Source: an uncultured Bacteroidales bacterium (GTDB taxonomy: Bacteria > Bacteroidota > Bacteroidia > Bacteroidales > UBA932). From it: 64,000 bases of DNA. Made by a program: the position numbers and the translations under genes. Location: contig ONTQ01000002.1 in NCBI GenBank assembly GCA_900320795.1, positions 1 through 64,000 on the forward strand, read 5' to 3'. Below, in pieces: positions 1 through 8,994 of this stretch (positions within the stretch are counted from its first letter, which is position 1; each line of letters opens with the position of its first letter). A model generated the notes under the pieces. That model made no database searches. It saw only the letters and a list, made by a program, of their open reading frames with translations, and was not told the origin of the DNA.

Positions 1-1999
1 CGGCGCTGCCGAAGTTACCCCAGCGGTGACCTTCCGCGAAGCGGGAAGAGGAGTCGCGGCGGTACGATCCGGACAAGAAGTAAATGCCGTTGTAGTCGTA
101 CTGGATACGGCCCAGGAAGCCCTGGGTGACATAACGGTCGGTCCGAGAAGAGTTACTTACCATGGAACCGGTGCCGTCGGCGTTGCTCAGTTCACCCACA
201 AACGGGTTGTAGAGGTGATAGTTGCTGCCGCTCAAGCGCTGTTCCATGAGGCTGTATTTTTCAAAACCTGCCAGGAAGTCGAAGTGGTGGGCATCGACGA
301 TGTCGAACTTGTATTCGGCCAGGTACTGCTGGTTCACGGTGAACATGCGGTAATGTGACACGCCGACATAGCCATCAGTGCCGGAAGAGCCGGCGAACTG
401 GCTGCCCAGGGAACTGGAACGGGTGTTGTCGGAGGTGAAACCCACGTTGGCATTCAGGGAGAAGCCCTTGAACGGAGTGAGCAACACACCGAACTTGCCG
501 GTGAGAACATCAGCGTAGGACTGGTTTTTGTCGTATTCGTTGTCACGGACGGCGTTGCCCACGATGGAAGGACGCTTCTGGTTGGTATTGTTGGAGTCGT
601 AAAGCGTACGGCCGTTCTCGGTCACGATGTAAGGCTTGCCGTTTTCGTCCATCTTGCGCACATACAGCGGGTAGATGGGGCCGATGTTGTTGGTAATATA
701 AAACAGGTTGCCGGAAGATCCATAGGTGCTTTCGGTAAAACCGATGTTCTGGCTGTCGGAGTGGGAGAAGTTGAGGGAGGTGCTGAAGCGCATCCAGCTC
801 TTGGCCTGGTATTCGGCGTTCACACGGCCGGTGTAACGCTTGTAGTCAGAGTTGTTTACGATACCGCTGTTCTGCAGGAAACCTACGCTGGCGTAGTAGT
901 TGAAGCGGTTGGAGCCGCCGGAAGCGGAAACGTTGTATTCCTGACGGAAGGCATTGTGGAAAGCTTCCTTGTACCAGTCGTCCGGCGTGTAATAGTAAGT
1001 GCCGTCATAGTAGCCGAGTTTGGCGTTGGGGTTCAGCTTGAAGTTGGTACCCACCAGGTTCTGGCCTTCCGGAAGGGTGTACACCAGGTAACCCAGACCG
1101 CCGTTGGCCTCGTCCAGGAGGTACTTGTTGGCGTAGGCGTAACTCTCGGCCACGGAGTGACCGGAATAGTAGTACTGGTTGTAGAGTCTCTGGTAGAAGG
1201 TCTCGTAGTACTGGGCGGGATTGTCAATCACGTCGTACTGCGGGATGAGGCGGGAGTTCACACCCCAGCGGCCGTCAAACTTCACCTGGGCGTCACCGGT
1301 CTTGCCTTTCTTGGTGGTGATAATCACCACACCGTTGGCACCGCGGTGACCGTAGATGGCGCTGGCGGCAGCGTCCTTCAGCACGGACATGGACTCGACG
1401 TCCTGCGGGTTGATGTCGGAGATGGCGCCGTCATAAGGAACACCGTCCACCACATACAGAGGAGTGTTGGAGGCGCTGATGGAACCGATACCGCGGATAC
1501 GGATGGTAGGAGTGCCACCGGTAGGGTCACCACTGGAGGAAGTCACCTGCACACCAGGGGTGGTACCGGCCAGGGCGCTGGTAACGCTGGTGGCAATCTT
1601 CTTCTCGATGGATTCGGCATCCACCACGGCGGCCGATCCGGTGAAGGAACTCTTGGTGGCCGTACCATAAGCGACCACGATGGTCTCGTCCAGAACGGTG
1701 GTATCATCCTGCAGGATAATCTCCAGCGTGGTCTTTCCCTCGATGGGAACAACCTTGGTGCTGTAGCCTAAGCAGCTGACATCCAGACTTCCGTTCTTGG
1801 GAACAGAGAGCGTGAAAGCACCTGAGAAATCGGTCAGGGCATAAACGGTATTGGAACCCTGCAGGATCACATTGGCGCCTACGATGGGTTCACCGGCCTC
1901 GTCTTTCACCGTACCTTTCACAGTAATATTCTGTGCAAGGGCGGCCACAGAGAAGGCCAGCATTACCGCAGCTGTGAAAAAAAGCTTAATTTTTTTCAT
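1..1999 (-). CDS. SusC/RagA-family TonB-linked outer-membrane receptor, 3' end beyond window
   Basis: The window holds about 666 N-terminal residues; the rest lies left of position 1. It opens with a signal peptide (MKKIKLFFTAAVMLAFSVAA, then LAQ), followed by a carboxypeptidase-regulatory-like domain at about 23-100 (VKGTVKDEAGEPIVGANV). A TonB plug follows with VRIRGIGS-like text and the family hallmark IYGHRGANGVVIITTKKG, then the first barrel strands. There is no STN domain, so it is not a FecA-type transducer. SusC proteins import oligosaccharides or peptides with a SusD lipoprotein; the SusD gene would be expected just left of the window. Substrate cannot be read from the sequence. The start ATG at 1999 is fixed by the signal peptide. 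Confidence 0.93.
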   Translation of the reverse strand, partial: MKKIKLFFTAAVMLAFSVAALAQNITVKGTVKDEAGEPIVGANVILQGSNTVYALTDFSGAFTLSVPKNGSLDVSCLGYSTKVVPIEGKTTLEIILQDDTTVLDETIVVAYGTATKSSFTGSAAVVDAESIEKKIATSVTSALAGTTPGVQVTSSSGDPTGGTPTIRIRGIGSISASNTPLYVVDGVPYDGAISDINPQDVESMSVLKDAAASAIYGHRGANGVVIITTKKGKTGDAQVKFDGRWGVNSRLIPQYDVIDNPAQYYETFYQRLYNQYYYSGHSVAESYAYANKYLLDEANGGLGYLVYTLPEGQNLVGTNFKLNPNAKLGYYDGTYYYTPDDWYKEAFHNAFRQEYNVSASGGSNRFNYYASVGFLQNSGIVNNSDYKRYTGRVNAEYQAKSWMRFSTSLNFSHSDSQNIGFTESTYGSSGNLFYITNNIGPIYPLYVRKMDENGKPYIVTENGRTLYDSNNTNQKRPSIVGNAVRDNEYDKNQSYADVLTGKFGVLLTPFKGFSLNANVGFTSDNTRSSSLGSQFAGSSGTDGYVGVSHYRMFTVNQQYLAEYKFDIVDAHHFDFLAGFEKYSLMEQRLSGSNYHLYNPFVGELSNADGTGSMVSNSSRTDRYVTQGFLGRIQYDYNGIYFLSGSYRRDSSSRFAEGHRWGNFGSA

Positions 2000-2032
2000 A
2001 AGCGATAGATTAATTAAACATAAATATTGATA

Positions 2033-2040
2033 CAAATATT
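2033..2040 (-). promoter_or_regulatory. Possible -7 box for the SusC gene
   Basis: Read on the minus strand the box is AATATTTG, one mismatch from TAnnTTTG, with a TTG 22 bp upstream (2063-2065). It lies 33 nt before the SusC start. This is a weak match. Confidence 0.35.
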
Positions 2041-2093
2041 GATCTTCGTATCGAATACACTACAATTTATCCCCTAAAAAATGGATAATCGTC

Positions 2094-2125
2094 TGCAAAT
2101 ATTGCAAAACAAATTGATATTTGCA
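2094..2125. promoter_or_regulatory. Inverted repeat upstream of the SusC gene, possible operator
   Basis: TGCAAATAT (2094-2102) and ATATTTGCA (2117-2125) are perfect 9-bp inverted arms with a 14-bp spacer, about 100 bp upstream of the SusC start. Size and symmetry fit a dimeric regulator site. It is not followed by a U-tract, so a terminator is unlikely. The rest of the 333-bp gap 2000-2332 is AT-rich and shows no gene. Confidence 0.35.
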
Positions 2126-2216
2126 AGTTTGCCAATCAGGGCTGTAATGACCTAAATTTAAGTGTCTTTAGTTTTTTTAAAAATTTTTTACAATATTTTA
2201 TTGGCAAGTTCGTTAA

Positions 2217-2252
2217 AAAATGTGAGAAAAGAAAGCACTTTCCTCACATTTT
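2217..2252 (-). terminator. Rho-independent terminator after the MG2-like gene
   Basis: AAAATGTGAG (2217-2226) pairs with CTCACATTTT (2243-2252), and GAAAG pairs with CTTTC inside, leaving an AAAA bulge. Read on the minus strand the stem runs into TTTTTT. It lies about 80 nt past the stop codon at 2333. Confidence 0.7.
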
Positions 2253-2332
2253 ATAATTTAATTTTTTTTTAAAAATTCCGATAAACGGACTCAACCGGAC
2301 TCTAAATGGCTGTCTCTCAGTACGTGAACTAA

Positions 2333-3976
2333 TTATCTAATCTCAAAATCAAACACTTCATGAATGGGTTTTCCATCGACCGTAAGTCCTTCCGCCACCA
2401 TCCGGAAGTTTCCTGCCGTAGAAGGGGCCACCAGGGGAATCACCCGGCTCTCTCCCGCCTCCACTTTCAGCAGCGGATTCCAGTACAGCAGCGGCCGGTA
2501 GTCCGTTCCGCTCACGGGTTCTCCCAAATAGGCCACCGGATAACAGACGCCCTTGAAGTCCACCACGCGCACATTGGAAGGGAACTGCATGGCTTTCACA
2601 TAGTTCTTCTTAGTGGTAAAGTTCACGCAACCGTTGTAGGAAAGGCCGCCCATGGCGATATCCTCGTTATACAGTTCCACATTCTCCAGCAGCATGGCGT
2701 CCATGTTTTCCAGCAGGGAAAGGTCCGATATCACCACACCGTCCATCATCACCAGCAGGTTGTCTTTCACGATGCGCCGCGTTCCCACGGCATCGGGGAC
2801 AATCATCTGGAGGTGGTGCTTCCCGGAGGAGTTGCGGATTCTCAGTTCCCGGACAATCTCCACAATCACTTCCTGGAAAGAAGGGAAGCGCGTATAGTCG
2901 TCCAAATGATAGGTTTTCTTATGCACATTCTGCAGCAGGATATCCTGCCGGCGGAGCATGAACTGCACCAGCGTATCCACCTGCAGGGAGGTTCCCAGGG
3001 CCGCCTTCCGGTGCACCAGGTCTCCGAACTGGGACTGGGACAGTTCCAGCGGTTCCAACTCTCCCGCCGAAGGATAGCGAAAAGGATCCATCAGGGAGAT
3101 ATAGCCCGCGTTTCCAATCACTTCGCACACCAGTTCCCGGTCTCCGTAGATATTGTTGGTAAAAAACAGGAGCCTGCCTTTGTCCCCCACCTTTCCCACA
3201 TACACGTCGGACGGGGAACCGGCCGATGAAAGCGTAGCCACCGCCAGGCCGGAAATGGTTTCCAGCTGCCGGGTGCTGAGTCCTTCCACGGCCGCATACA
3301 CCACCTCCCCTTCGTATTCTCCAATCCTGGAAGAACGCTCCCCGCCGCCGGCAAAAGGAATCTCATCCAGGAAGTCGCCCATGCTGTTTTTTTTCGGCTC
3401 CTGGAGCCCGTCCACTTCATAGACGGAGAAGGAAAGCGTGGCGGCATCGGCATTGTTTTTAAGTGCAACGGAAAAGCTCTTTCCGACACGCGGAACTTCC
3501 CGGGTCGAAAGGGTCAAAAGCCCTTCAGAAGGCGTGGAAACGCTGTTATCGGCCTTATAATCACTCACAATCTTCACCCCGTCCGGGACACGGGCGGTAG
3601 AGGTGGTGTTGAACACCGATACGGTCTTGGCGCCCGGCACGAAGGCATCCGGATACCGGGCGGTATAGGCCAGCAGTCTGTAATTCCCCGTGGGGACGCT
3701 CACCGGGATGCGGAACTTACCGGCTCCGCGACCTTCCATGAGGGAAATCTTGGCCGTGGCAACGGTTCCTTCGGCCGATACCAATTCTACGTAAGCAACG
3801 GCGCTGTAGCCAGAAAGTTGGCGGGTGGTTCCGTCCAAACAGAAAAGGGAACACCAGATTTCATCGCCGGATATGTAAACGCTGCGGTCGGTGGAAACAT
3901 AGATTCTTTCCACCCCTTGGGCTCCGGCCACCATCGGCAAAAGAGCCAATAGCAATATTAACAGTCTTTTCATCAC
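2333..3976 (-). CDS. MG2-like/TonB-plug-like secreted protein
   Basis: 547 residues with a signal peptide (MMKRLLILLLALLPMVAGAQ). The N-terminal part (about 22-115) resembles a macroglobulin MG2 repeat (YVSTDRSVYISGDEIWCSLF). The C-terminal part (about 405-547) resembles the plug-like domain of this Bacteroidetes family (LLVMMDGVVISDLSLLENM, YNGCVNFTTKK, LYWNPLLKVEAGE). Such proteins are usually 800 residues or more, so this is a short form. Its start overlaps the stop of the DUF4249 gene by 4 nt (ATGA), so it is the third gene of a coupled set with a TonB-dependent receptor. I infer an outer-membrane or periplasmic accessory role; no substrate is visible. Confidence 0.75.
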   Translation of the reverse strand: MMKRLLILLLALLPMVAGAQGVERIYVSTDRSVYISGDEIWCSLFCLDGTTRQLSGYSAVAYVELVSAEGTVATAKISLMEGRGAGKFRIPVSVPTGNYRLLAYTARYPDAFVPGAKTVSVFNTTSTARVPDGVKIVSDYKADNSVSTPSEGLLTLSTREVPRVGKSFSVALKNNADAATLSFSVYEVDGLQEPKKNSMGDFLDEIPFAGGGERSSRIGEYEGEVVYAAVEGLSTRQLETISGLAVATLSSAGSPSDVYVGKVGDKGRLLFFTNNIYGDRELVCEVIGNAGYISLMDPFRYPSAGELEPLELSQSQFGDLVHRKAALGTSLQVDTLVQFMLRRQDILLQNVHKKTYHLDDYTRFPSFQEVIVEIVRELRIRNSSGKHHLQMIVPDAVGTRRIVKDNLLVMMDGVVISDLSLLENMDAMLLENVELYNEDIAMGGLSYNGCVNFTTKKNYVKAMQFPSNVRVVDFKGVCYPVAYLGEPVSGTDYRPLLYWNPLLKVEAGESRVIPLVAPSTAGNFRMVAEGLTVDGKPIHEVFDFEIR

Positions 3977-5082
3977 TCAAACGAAGGTTTTTCCAAAGTT
4001 CCACCTGCCAGAACGCAGTCGTAGCATCGGCCCAGGCCCCAGCCTACGACCATTCCGCCTTCCGCGGAAGGAATCTGCTCCACCGGGTTATACCCGTTAT
4101 TGTAGAAATCCAGATAATCTTCGGGGGCCACTTCGATGAGACTCTTCGGGGCGGTCCATAAATCATAGCGGCTGTTCAGTTTGGCATCCTTCATAGCCAC
4201 CCTGGAAACGTTTACATAACCGAAAACCTTTTCGTTCTCATCATCCTCGCAGTACACGTTGCCCCGTACTTCGCCGGGTTCCGGAGAGAAGAGGTCTCCG
4301 CCGATGGATTCGTTTTCCTCCAGTATCTTACGGAAGCGATACTGCTCCGGCGTCAGGTTCCATACCTTTACACGGATATTGTATTCCTGATGATTGCGGT
4401 CCGACGTCCGGAGAAAATGGAAAATGGAATAATCCTTCACAACGCCGTCCAGCGCGGAATAATCGATATTATAACTGTAACCCAATATATTTTTCCTCCA
4501 GCACCAGATATGGGATTCGTCGGGATACATGAGCATATGCACCGAATTGGTCTCCGGAATATAACCATACAGCCGGACATAATCCGTATGGAACTTCCAT
4601 ATTTCCTCGAAGGAGGCCGATGCATAACCGCTCCCCTGTCCGTGATCTTCCAGGGAAACCCGAACATAAACCTGCGTATTGTCGGCCGTAAAATTCACAT
4701 CCGTGATTTCCGGCGGAGCCGTGGGCTCAATCCAGTCGGAACGGTATGTTTTATTATCCGCAATGACCGTGAGCCGATACTGCACATTCTCTTTTACAGG
4801 GAAGGTGGGAATCCGGTATAAATCATAGTAAGTGACGGCCGGATACTTGTCACCCTCGCTGTCTTCCAGATAAATCTCCCCCTTCGCACGTCTATAAACT
4901 ATACTATGGGATAAATCCAACGGCTGTAAATAAGAAAGGGTGATTGTGGAAGTATTTCCCAGAAGGATATTGGCATCAATCACCAGTGAACTTTCTATCT
5001 GGCTGTCATCGATATCGGGAGTATAGGGGTACACGCAGGAACTAAGCGTGAACATCGCCAACAGATAAATAATCTTCTTCAT
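3973..5082 (-). CDS. DUF4249 family lipoprotein
   Basis: 369 residues. A lipoprotein signal (MKKIIYLLAMFTLSSCVYPY) decides the start at 5082; upstream in-frame codons would bury the signal peptide. The body matches DUF4249: an early SSLVIDANILLGN segment, repeated beta-strand text and a late YDLWTAPKSLIEVAPEDYLDFYN-type region. Members are typically encoded next to TonB-dependent receptors with an N-terminal carboxypeptidase-like domain, as here. The stop codon of the receptor lies 5 nt upstream of this start, and this gene overlaps the next by 4 nt. The role is probably as a surface partner of the receptor, by context only. Confidence 0.85.
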   Translation of the reverse strand: MKKIIYLLAMFTLSSCVYPYTPDIDDSQIESSLVIDANILLGNTSTITLSYLQPLDLSHSIVYRRAKGEIYLEDSEGDKYPAVTYYDLYRIPTFPVKENVQYRLTVIADNKTYRSDWIEPTAPPEITDVNFTADNTQVYVRVSLEDHGQGSGYASASFEEIWKFHTDYVRLYGYIPETNSVHMLMYPDESHIWCWRKNILGYSYNIDYSALDGVVKDYSIFHFLRTSDRNHQEYNIRVKVWNLTPEQYRFRKILEENESIGGDLFSPEPGEVRGNVYCEDDENEKVFGYVNVSRVAMKDAKLNSRYDLWTAPKSLIEVAPEDYLDFYNNGYNPVEQIPSAEGGMVVGWGLGRCYDCVLAGGTLEKPSFE

Positions 5083-5086
5083 ACGC

Positions 5087-8000
5087 TTAGAAAAGGAAAT
5101 TAATGTTAACATAAGGAACCTGCGTGCCGAACACAGTGAGCATGTAGCCTTGTACATAACCCGACGGATTGGCTTTGAAAAATACCGAATAAGGGTTCTT
5201 CCGGCCCGTCACGTTATATACGCCGATGGTGAAAGTAGTATGCACCCACGCCTTCTTGTAGTGGCCCGGATCAATATTGAAGGCCAGGTCCAGCCGGAAG
5301 TAATCCGGAATGCGGTAGGCATTTCTTTCAGAATATGCGAGCCGATAAGTACCCCCCAGATAATACTTTCCGACGGGAATCGTCACCGGCCGGCCTGTCG
5401 AATAATCCAGATTGGCCGACAGGCTGTAACGGTGGGTGATGGCCCAGTTGGCCACCAGTTTGAACTCGTGCGGCTTATCGTAGGGGGCATTGTACCAGTT
5501 TCCGTTGGAAAGGGTCTCGGTCCCGTGGTATTCCATCTCCCTGTAACGGGAACGGGAATAAGAGTAACTCATCCAGCCGGTGAGTTTGCCGGTGGTCTTC
5601 TTGATCATGGCTTCCACGCCATAGGCGCGGCCATAGACGGGCAGCAGGTCATCGGCCAGATGCGGATTCATGGACAGCGTGGCGCCCGGCTTGTAATCCA
5701 GGACATTTTTCATTTGTTTGTAGTATCCTTCTACAGAGAAGTCTATACCCGTGTCCAGATGCGTCCAATAGGCCCCGGCAGCCGCCTGCCAGCCTGTGGT
5801 AGGAGCAATGTTTCTGTCACTGAGTTTCCACGTGTCCATGGGAGAAACCGATGAAGTGTTGGAAATCAGGTGGATATACTGCGTCATGGTGTTAAAGCCC
5901 GCCTTGAAGGAAAGATTGTCCAGCGGGGTGTAACGTGCACTCAGCCTCACTTCCGGTCCCACATAGAACTTGGAAGGATTCGTAAAGAGGAAAGTGGAAA
6001 GACGCAGTCCTCCTTCCAGGGAGAGTTTGTCCATCACCTGCCAGGTGTCGGAAACATACACCGCCGGTTCTGCGGCATATTCCCGCTGGAGGCTGCGTTC
6101 CAGCACATGGGAATGTTCCCCGAAAGGCTTCATGATACCCGGATCCAAGGCATACCCCACGACATCCAGGCCGTAACCCAGAATATGATTTCCCAGCGGA
6201 TGGTTGAAATTGCTTCTCAGGAAAGCCTGCCGGATATACGTATCCAGGTCAAAGGCGCCTCCCTCCCATTCATGGATGCCCGTCCGGTTGGTATAATGGT
6301 CATAGCCGGCACTGATGGAAAAGTTCTTTCCATCGGCCCCCCGGTGACGGAACTGGGCCGATCCGTTGATATTCGTATAGCGGAAAGTGGTATCTCCGCT
6401 GAAAGAAAAACGGTCCGTTGCAAAATAACCGTTCACCGTCAGGCTGTTCTCTGGGTTGAAATGATGGGTGATACCCATGTTGGCATCGGCAAAACCGGCA
6501 CTGCCGCCGTTGTAGTGGCTGTTGCTGGGAAGCAGTTTCAGAATCCAGTCAGAATAAGTGATGCGCCCGCCCACGATGAAGGTGGTCTTCCTGCTCCGGC
6601 TCATGGGGCCTTCCAAATGCAGGCGGCTGGTCAGAAGACCAACGCCCAGAGAACCCTGTATCCTTTCCGCGCTGCCCTCTTTGCTCTTGACTGTAAGTAC
6701 GGAAGAAATACGGCCGCCATACTGGGCGGGAATCGAACTCTTGTACAGTTGCACATCCTCCACGATATCAGGGTTGAAGGCCGAGAAAATGCCAAACAGG
6801 TGCGTGGGATTGTAAATGGTGTTACCGTTGAACAGAATCAGGTTCTGGTCCTGCGCGCCGCCGCGCACATTGAATCCGCCGGAAGCCTCGCCCACCGTCT
6901 TCACGCCCGGCAGCGTAAGCACCGCCTTCAGGATATCTCCCTCGCCGAAGGCCGACGGAATCTTGCTCATAGTGCGGATATTCACCGTTTCCACGCCCAT
7001 GGTAGTGGTGCGGTGATTGGCCATGCTCTGGGCCGATACCACCGAAGCCTTCAGCAGTTCCACTTTTTCCGGCAGTTCCACATTCAGGGAACCGTCTCCT
7101 TTCAGGTTTACCCGGATGTCTATTTCCTCCTTCCCTTCAAAACTGAAATGCATCACATTCTCACCGGAAGGTAAAGAAATGGAATACAGGCCCTTGGCAT
7201 TGGAACGGGCATAGGTGGACGTATTGTCATCAAAAATAACCACACCCGCCAGAGGCTCCCCGGTTTCCAAATCCGTCACCTTTCCGCTCACCTTCACCGG
7301 ACCATTACCGTTTCCCGTACCTACAATATAAATCTTGTTGCGGTAACTCACATTCACCTGGGTTCCGGGACCGCCGCTTTCCTCTTTCCTTACATTCTCC
7401 AAAAAATAACCGTCAGGAAGGCCCACACCGGTCAATTTCACATCTTCCACCGCCACGGCCTCAGGAGCGTCCGTCCCTTTCCACCGGGGACCCTTGAAGA
7501 AACTATCTCCGGAAGCAGGCGTCTTCATGGCCTTCTTATAGGCCCTTCTTTTCATCTTCACCACCTTCCCGGCCTCAATGGTATAATAGTTTTCCTGCTT
7601 GGCAAAATAGTTGACCAAATCGTCATTGTAATTGGGATCGATATAGCCGATATCCGCCCCGTTATGATTGCCGGGCCGGCTGGTGAAAACCTTCATCACC
7701 TGCAAGAATACAGGTTTGTTTCCATCCTTTATCAATTCAAAATATCCATCCGGTGCCTCCGGATATCCCAGATAATTCAGGTTCAGGTAGAGGGACGGGC
7801 CGATGGTAAAATAACACACCCAGTCTTTGATGAGCACCACCGGGGCCGTACTCATATCCACCCGCACCTGAAGATCCTGCCGGGAAGCATCCACATTGAT
7901 AAGGACATCCTCATACAGTTTCCCGTTATAATAGACGGAACCGTTTCGGAACAACTTGCTCTCCCAATAATACGTTCCGTTTATCTGATACGGATATTGG

Positions 8001-8131
8001 GTGGGTAATGTTCCCCTGTACAAGGTGGACAAAACCCCGACCTCCTTCATATATTGTCTGTCTTCATTCTGTCCCGACAGATGAATGCAGAACAAATAAA
8101 ACACAAATACAGATACCAACCATTTTTTCAT
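5087..8131 (-). CDS. TonB-dependent receptor with carboxypeptidase-like domain
   Basis: 1014 residues. The signal peptide (MKKWLVSVFVFYLFCIHLSG) and a -7 box 5 nt upstream both favour the start at 8131. An N-terminal region of about 290 residues precedes a carboxypeptidase-regulatory-like repeat (KVSGKVTDLETGEPLAGVVI). A plug follows (GGFNVRGGAQDQNLILFNGN, QYGGRISSVLTVKSKEG), then a 22-strand-type barrel ending in YVNINFLF with a terminal Phe. The protein sits in the outer membrane and would be driven by TonB/ExbBD. It is the first gene of the set with the DUF4249 and MG2-like proteins. It belongs to the non-SusC class, and the ligand is unknown. Confidence 0.9.
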   Translation of the reverse strand: MKKWLVSVFVFYLFCIHLSGQNEDRQYMKEVGVLSTLYRGTLPTQYPYQINGTYYWESKLFRNGSVYYNGKLYEDVLINVDASRQDLQVRVDMSTAPVVLIKDWVCYFTIGPSLYLNLNYLGYPEAPDGYFELIKDGNKPVFLQVMKVFTSRPGNHNGADIGYIDPNYNDDLVNYFAKQENYYTIEAGKVVKMKRRAYKKAMKTPASGDSFFKGPRWKGTDAPEAVAVEDVKLTGVGLPDGYFLENVRKEESGGPGTQVNVSYRNKIYIVGTGNGNGPVKVSGKVTDLETGEPLAGVVIFDDNTSTYARSNAKGLYSISLPSGENVMHFSFEGKEEIDIRVNLKGDGSLNVELPEKVELLKASVVSAQSMANHRTTTMGVETVNIRTMSKIPSAFGEGDILKAVLTLPGVKTVGEASGGFNVRGGAQDQNLILFNGNTIYNPTHLFGIFSAFNPDIVEDVQLYKSSIPAQYGGRISSVLTVKSKEGSAERIQGSLGVGLLTSRLHLEGPMSRSRKTTFIVGGRITYSDWILKLLPSNSHYNGGSAGFADANMGITHHFNPENSLTVNGYFATDRFSFSGDTTFRYTNINGSAQFRHRGADGKNFSISAGYDHYTNRTGIHEWEGGAFDLDTYIRQAFLRSNFNHPLGNHILGYGLDVVGYALDPGIMKPFGEHSHVLERSLQREYAAEPAVYVSDTWQVMDKLSLEGGLRLSTFLFTNPSKFYVGPEVRLSARYTPLDNLSFKAGFNTMTQYIHLISNTSSVSPMDTWKLSDRNIAPTTGWQAAAGAYWTHLDTGIDFSVEGYYKQMKNVLDYKPGATLSMNPHLADDLLPVYGRAYGVEAMIKKTTGKLTGWMSYSYSRSRYREMEYHGTETLSNGNWYNAPYDKPHEFKLVANWAITHRYSLSANLDYSTGRPVTIPVGKYYLGGTYRLAYSERNAYRIPDYFRLDLAFNIDPGHYKKAWVHTTFTIGVYNVTGRKNPYSVFFKANPSGYVQGYMLTVFGTQVPYVNINFLF

Positions 8132-8136
8132 GGGAG

Positions 8137-8144
8137 CAAATTTA
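8137..8144 (-). promoter_or_regulatory. -7 box of the TonB receptor operon
   Basis: The minus strand reads TAAATTTG, a perfect TAnnTTTG, and ends 5 nt before the ATG at 8131. Transcription would therefore begin at or next to the start codon. Confidence 0.65.
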
Positions 8145-8189
8145 TGAAAAATATGCTTATTAAATCCTTCGTATTCACAAATCTTGCAC

Positions 8190-8227
8190 AAAAAAAGGAA
8201 GATGTATCAAACACCTTCCCTTTTTTT
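8190..8227 (-). terminator. Terminator after the iron-sulfur subunit gene
   Basis: A7-GGAAG pairs with CTTCC-C-T7 around a loop with an inner TGT/ACA pair. On the minus strand the stem is followed by a T-run. It lies 16 nt past the stop at 8243 and separates this gene from the receptor promoter. Confidence 0.7.
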
Positions 8228-8242
8228 CGTATTTAACCTTTA

Positions 8243-8986
8243 TTACTCGCTGAAGCGGGCTTTCAGGTATTCGCGGTTCAGACGGGCGATGTGGTCGATG
8301 GTCACATGCTTCGGGCACTCCATCTCGCAGGCACGGGTGTTGGTGCAGTTACCAAAGCCCAGTTCGTCCATCTTGGCCACCATGGCACGGGCGCGGCGGG
8401 CTGCTTCCGGCCTGCCCTGCGGCAGCAGGGCCAGGGAACTCACGCGGGCCGCCACAAACAGCATGGCAGAACCGTTCTTGCAAGTGGCCACACAGGCACC
8501 GCAACCTACGCAGGCGGCGGCATCCATGGACAGTTCGGCATCGTCATGCGGAATCAGGATGTTGTTGCCATCCTGGGCACTGCCGGTACGGACGGTGATA
8601 AAACCACCGGCCTGCATAATCTTATCGAAGGCAGTACGGTCCACCACCAGGTCCTTGATCACCGGGAAAGCGCCGCTGCGCCAAGGCTCCACGGTAATGG
8701 TAGCACCGGGTTTGAAATGACGCATGAACAACTGACAGGTGGTAACCTGGTCGTCCGGACCGTGGGCACGGCCGTCCACATACAGGGAACAGGCACCGCA
8801 GATACCTTCACGGCAGTCGTGGTCGAAAGCGATGGGCTCGATTCCCTTGCGGATAAGCTGATCGTTCAGAATATCAAGCATTTCGAGGAATGATGCATCT
8901 TCCTCCACATCCGTAACGTGGTAGGTCTCGAAATGGCCTTTTGCTTTGGCGTTTCGCTGACGCCATACTTTCACATTATATTCCAT
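8243..8986 (-). CDS. sdhB: Fumarate reductase/succinate dehydrogenase iron-sulfur subunit
   Basis: 247 residues. The plant-type [2Fe-2S] motif is [15 protein letters not shown] at about 59-73. The [4Fe-4S]/[3Fe-4S] region has [11 protein letters not shown] at about 151-161 and [14 protein letters not shown] at about 208-221. The protein passes electrons between the flavoprotein and a membrane quinone-binding subunit. It starts 8 nt after the flavoprotein stop, so the two are co-transcribed. In Bacteroidales this enzyme usually runs as quinol:fumarate reductase in anaerobic energy metabolism, so frdB is an equally good symbol. Confidence 0.95.
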   Translation of the reverse strand: MEYNVKVWRQRNAKAKGHFETYHVTDVEEDASFLEMLDILNDQLIRKGIEPIAFDHDCREGICGACSLYVDGRAHGPDDQVTTCQLFMRHFKPGATITVEPWRSGAFPVIKDLVVDRTAFDKIMQAGGFITVRTGSAQDGNNILIPHDDAELSMDAAACVGCGACVATCKNGSAMLFVAARVSSLALLPQGRPEAARRARAMVAKMDELGFGNCTNTRACEMECPKHVTIDHIARLNREYLKARFSE

Positions 8987-8994
8987 AATCGGGA

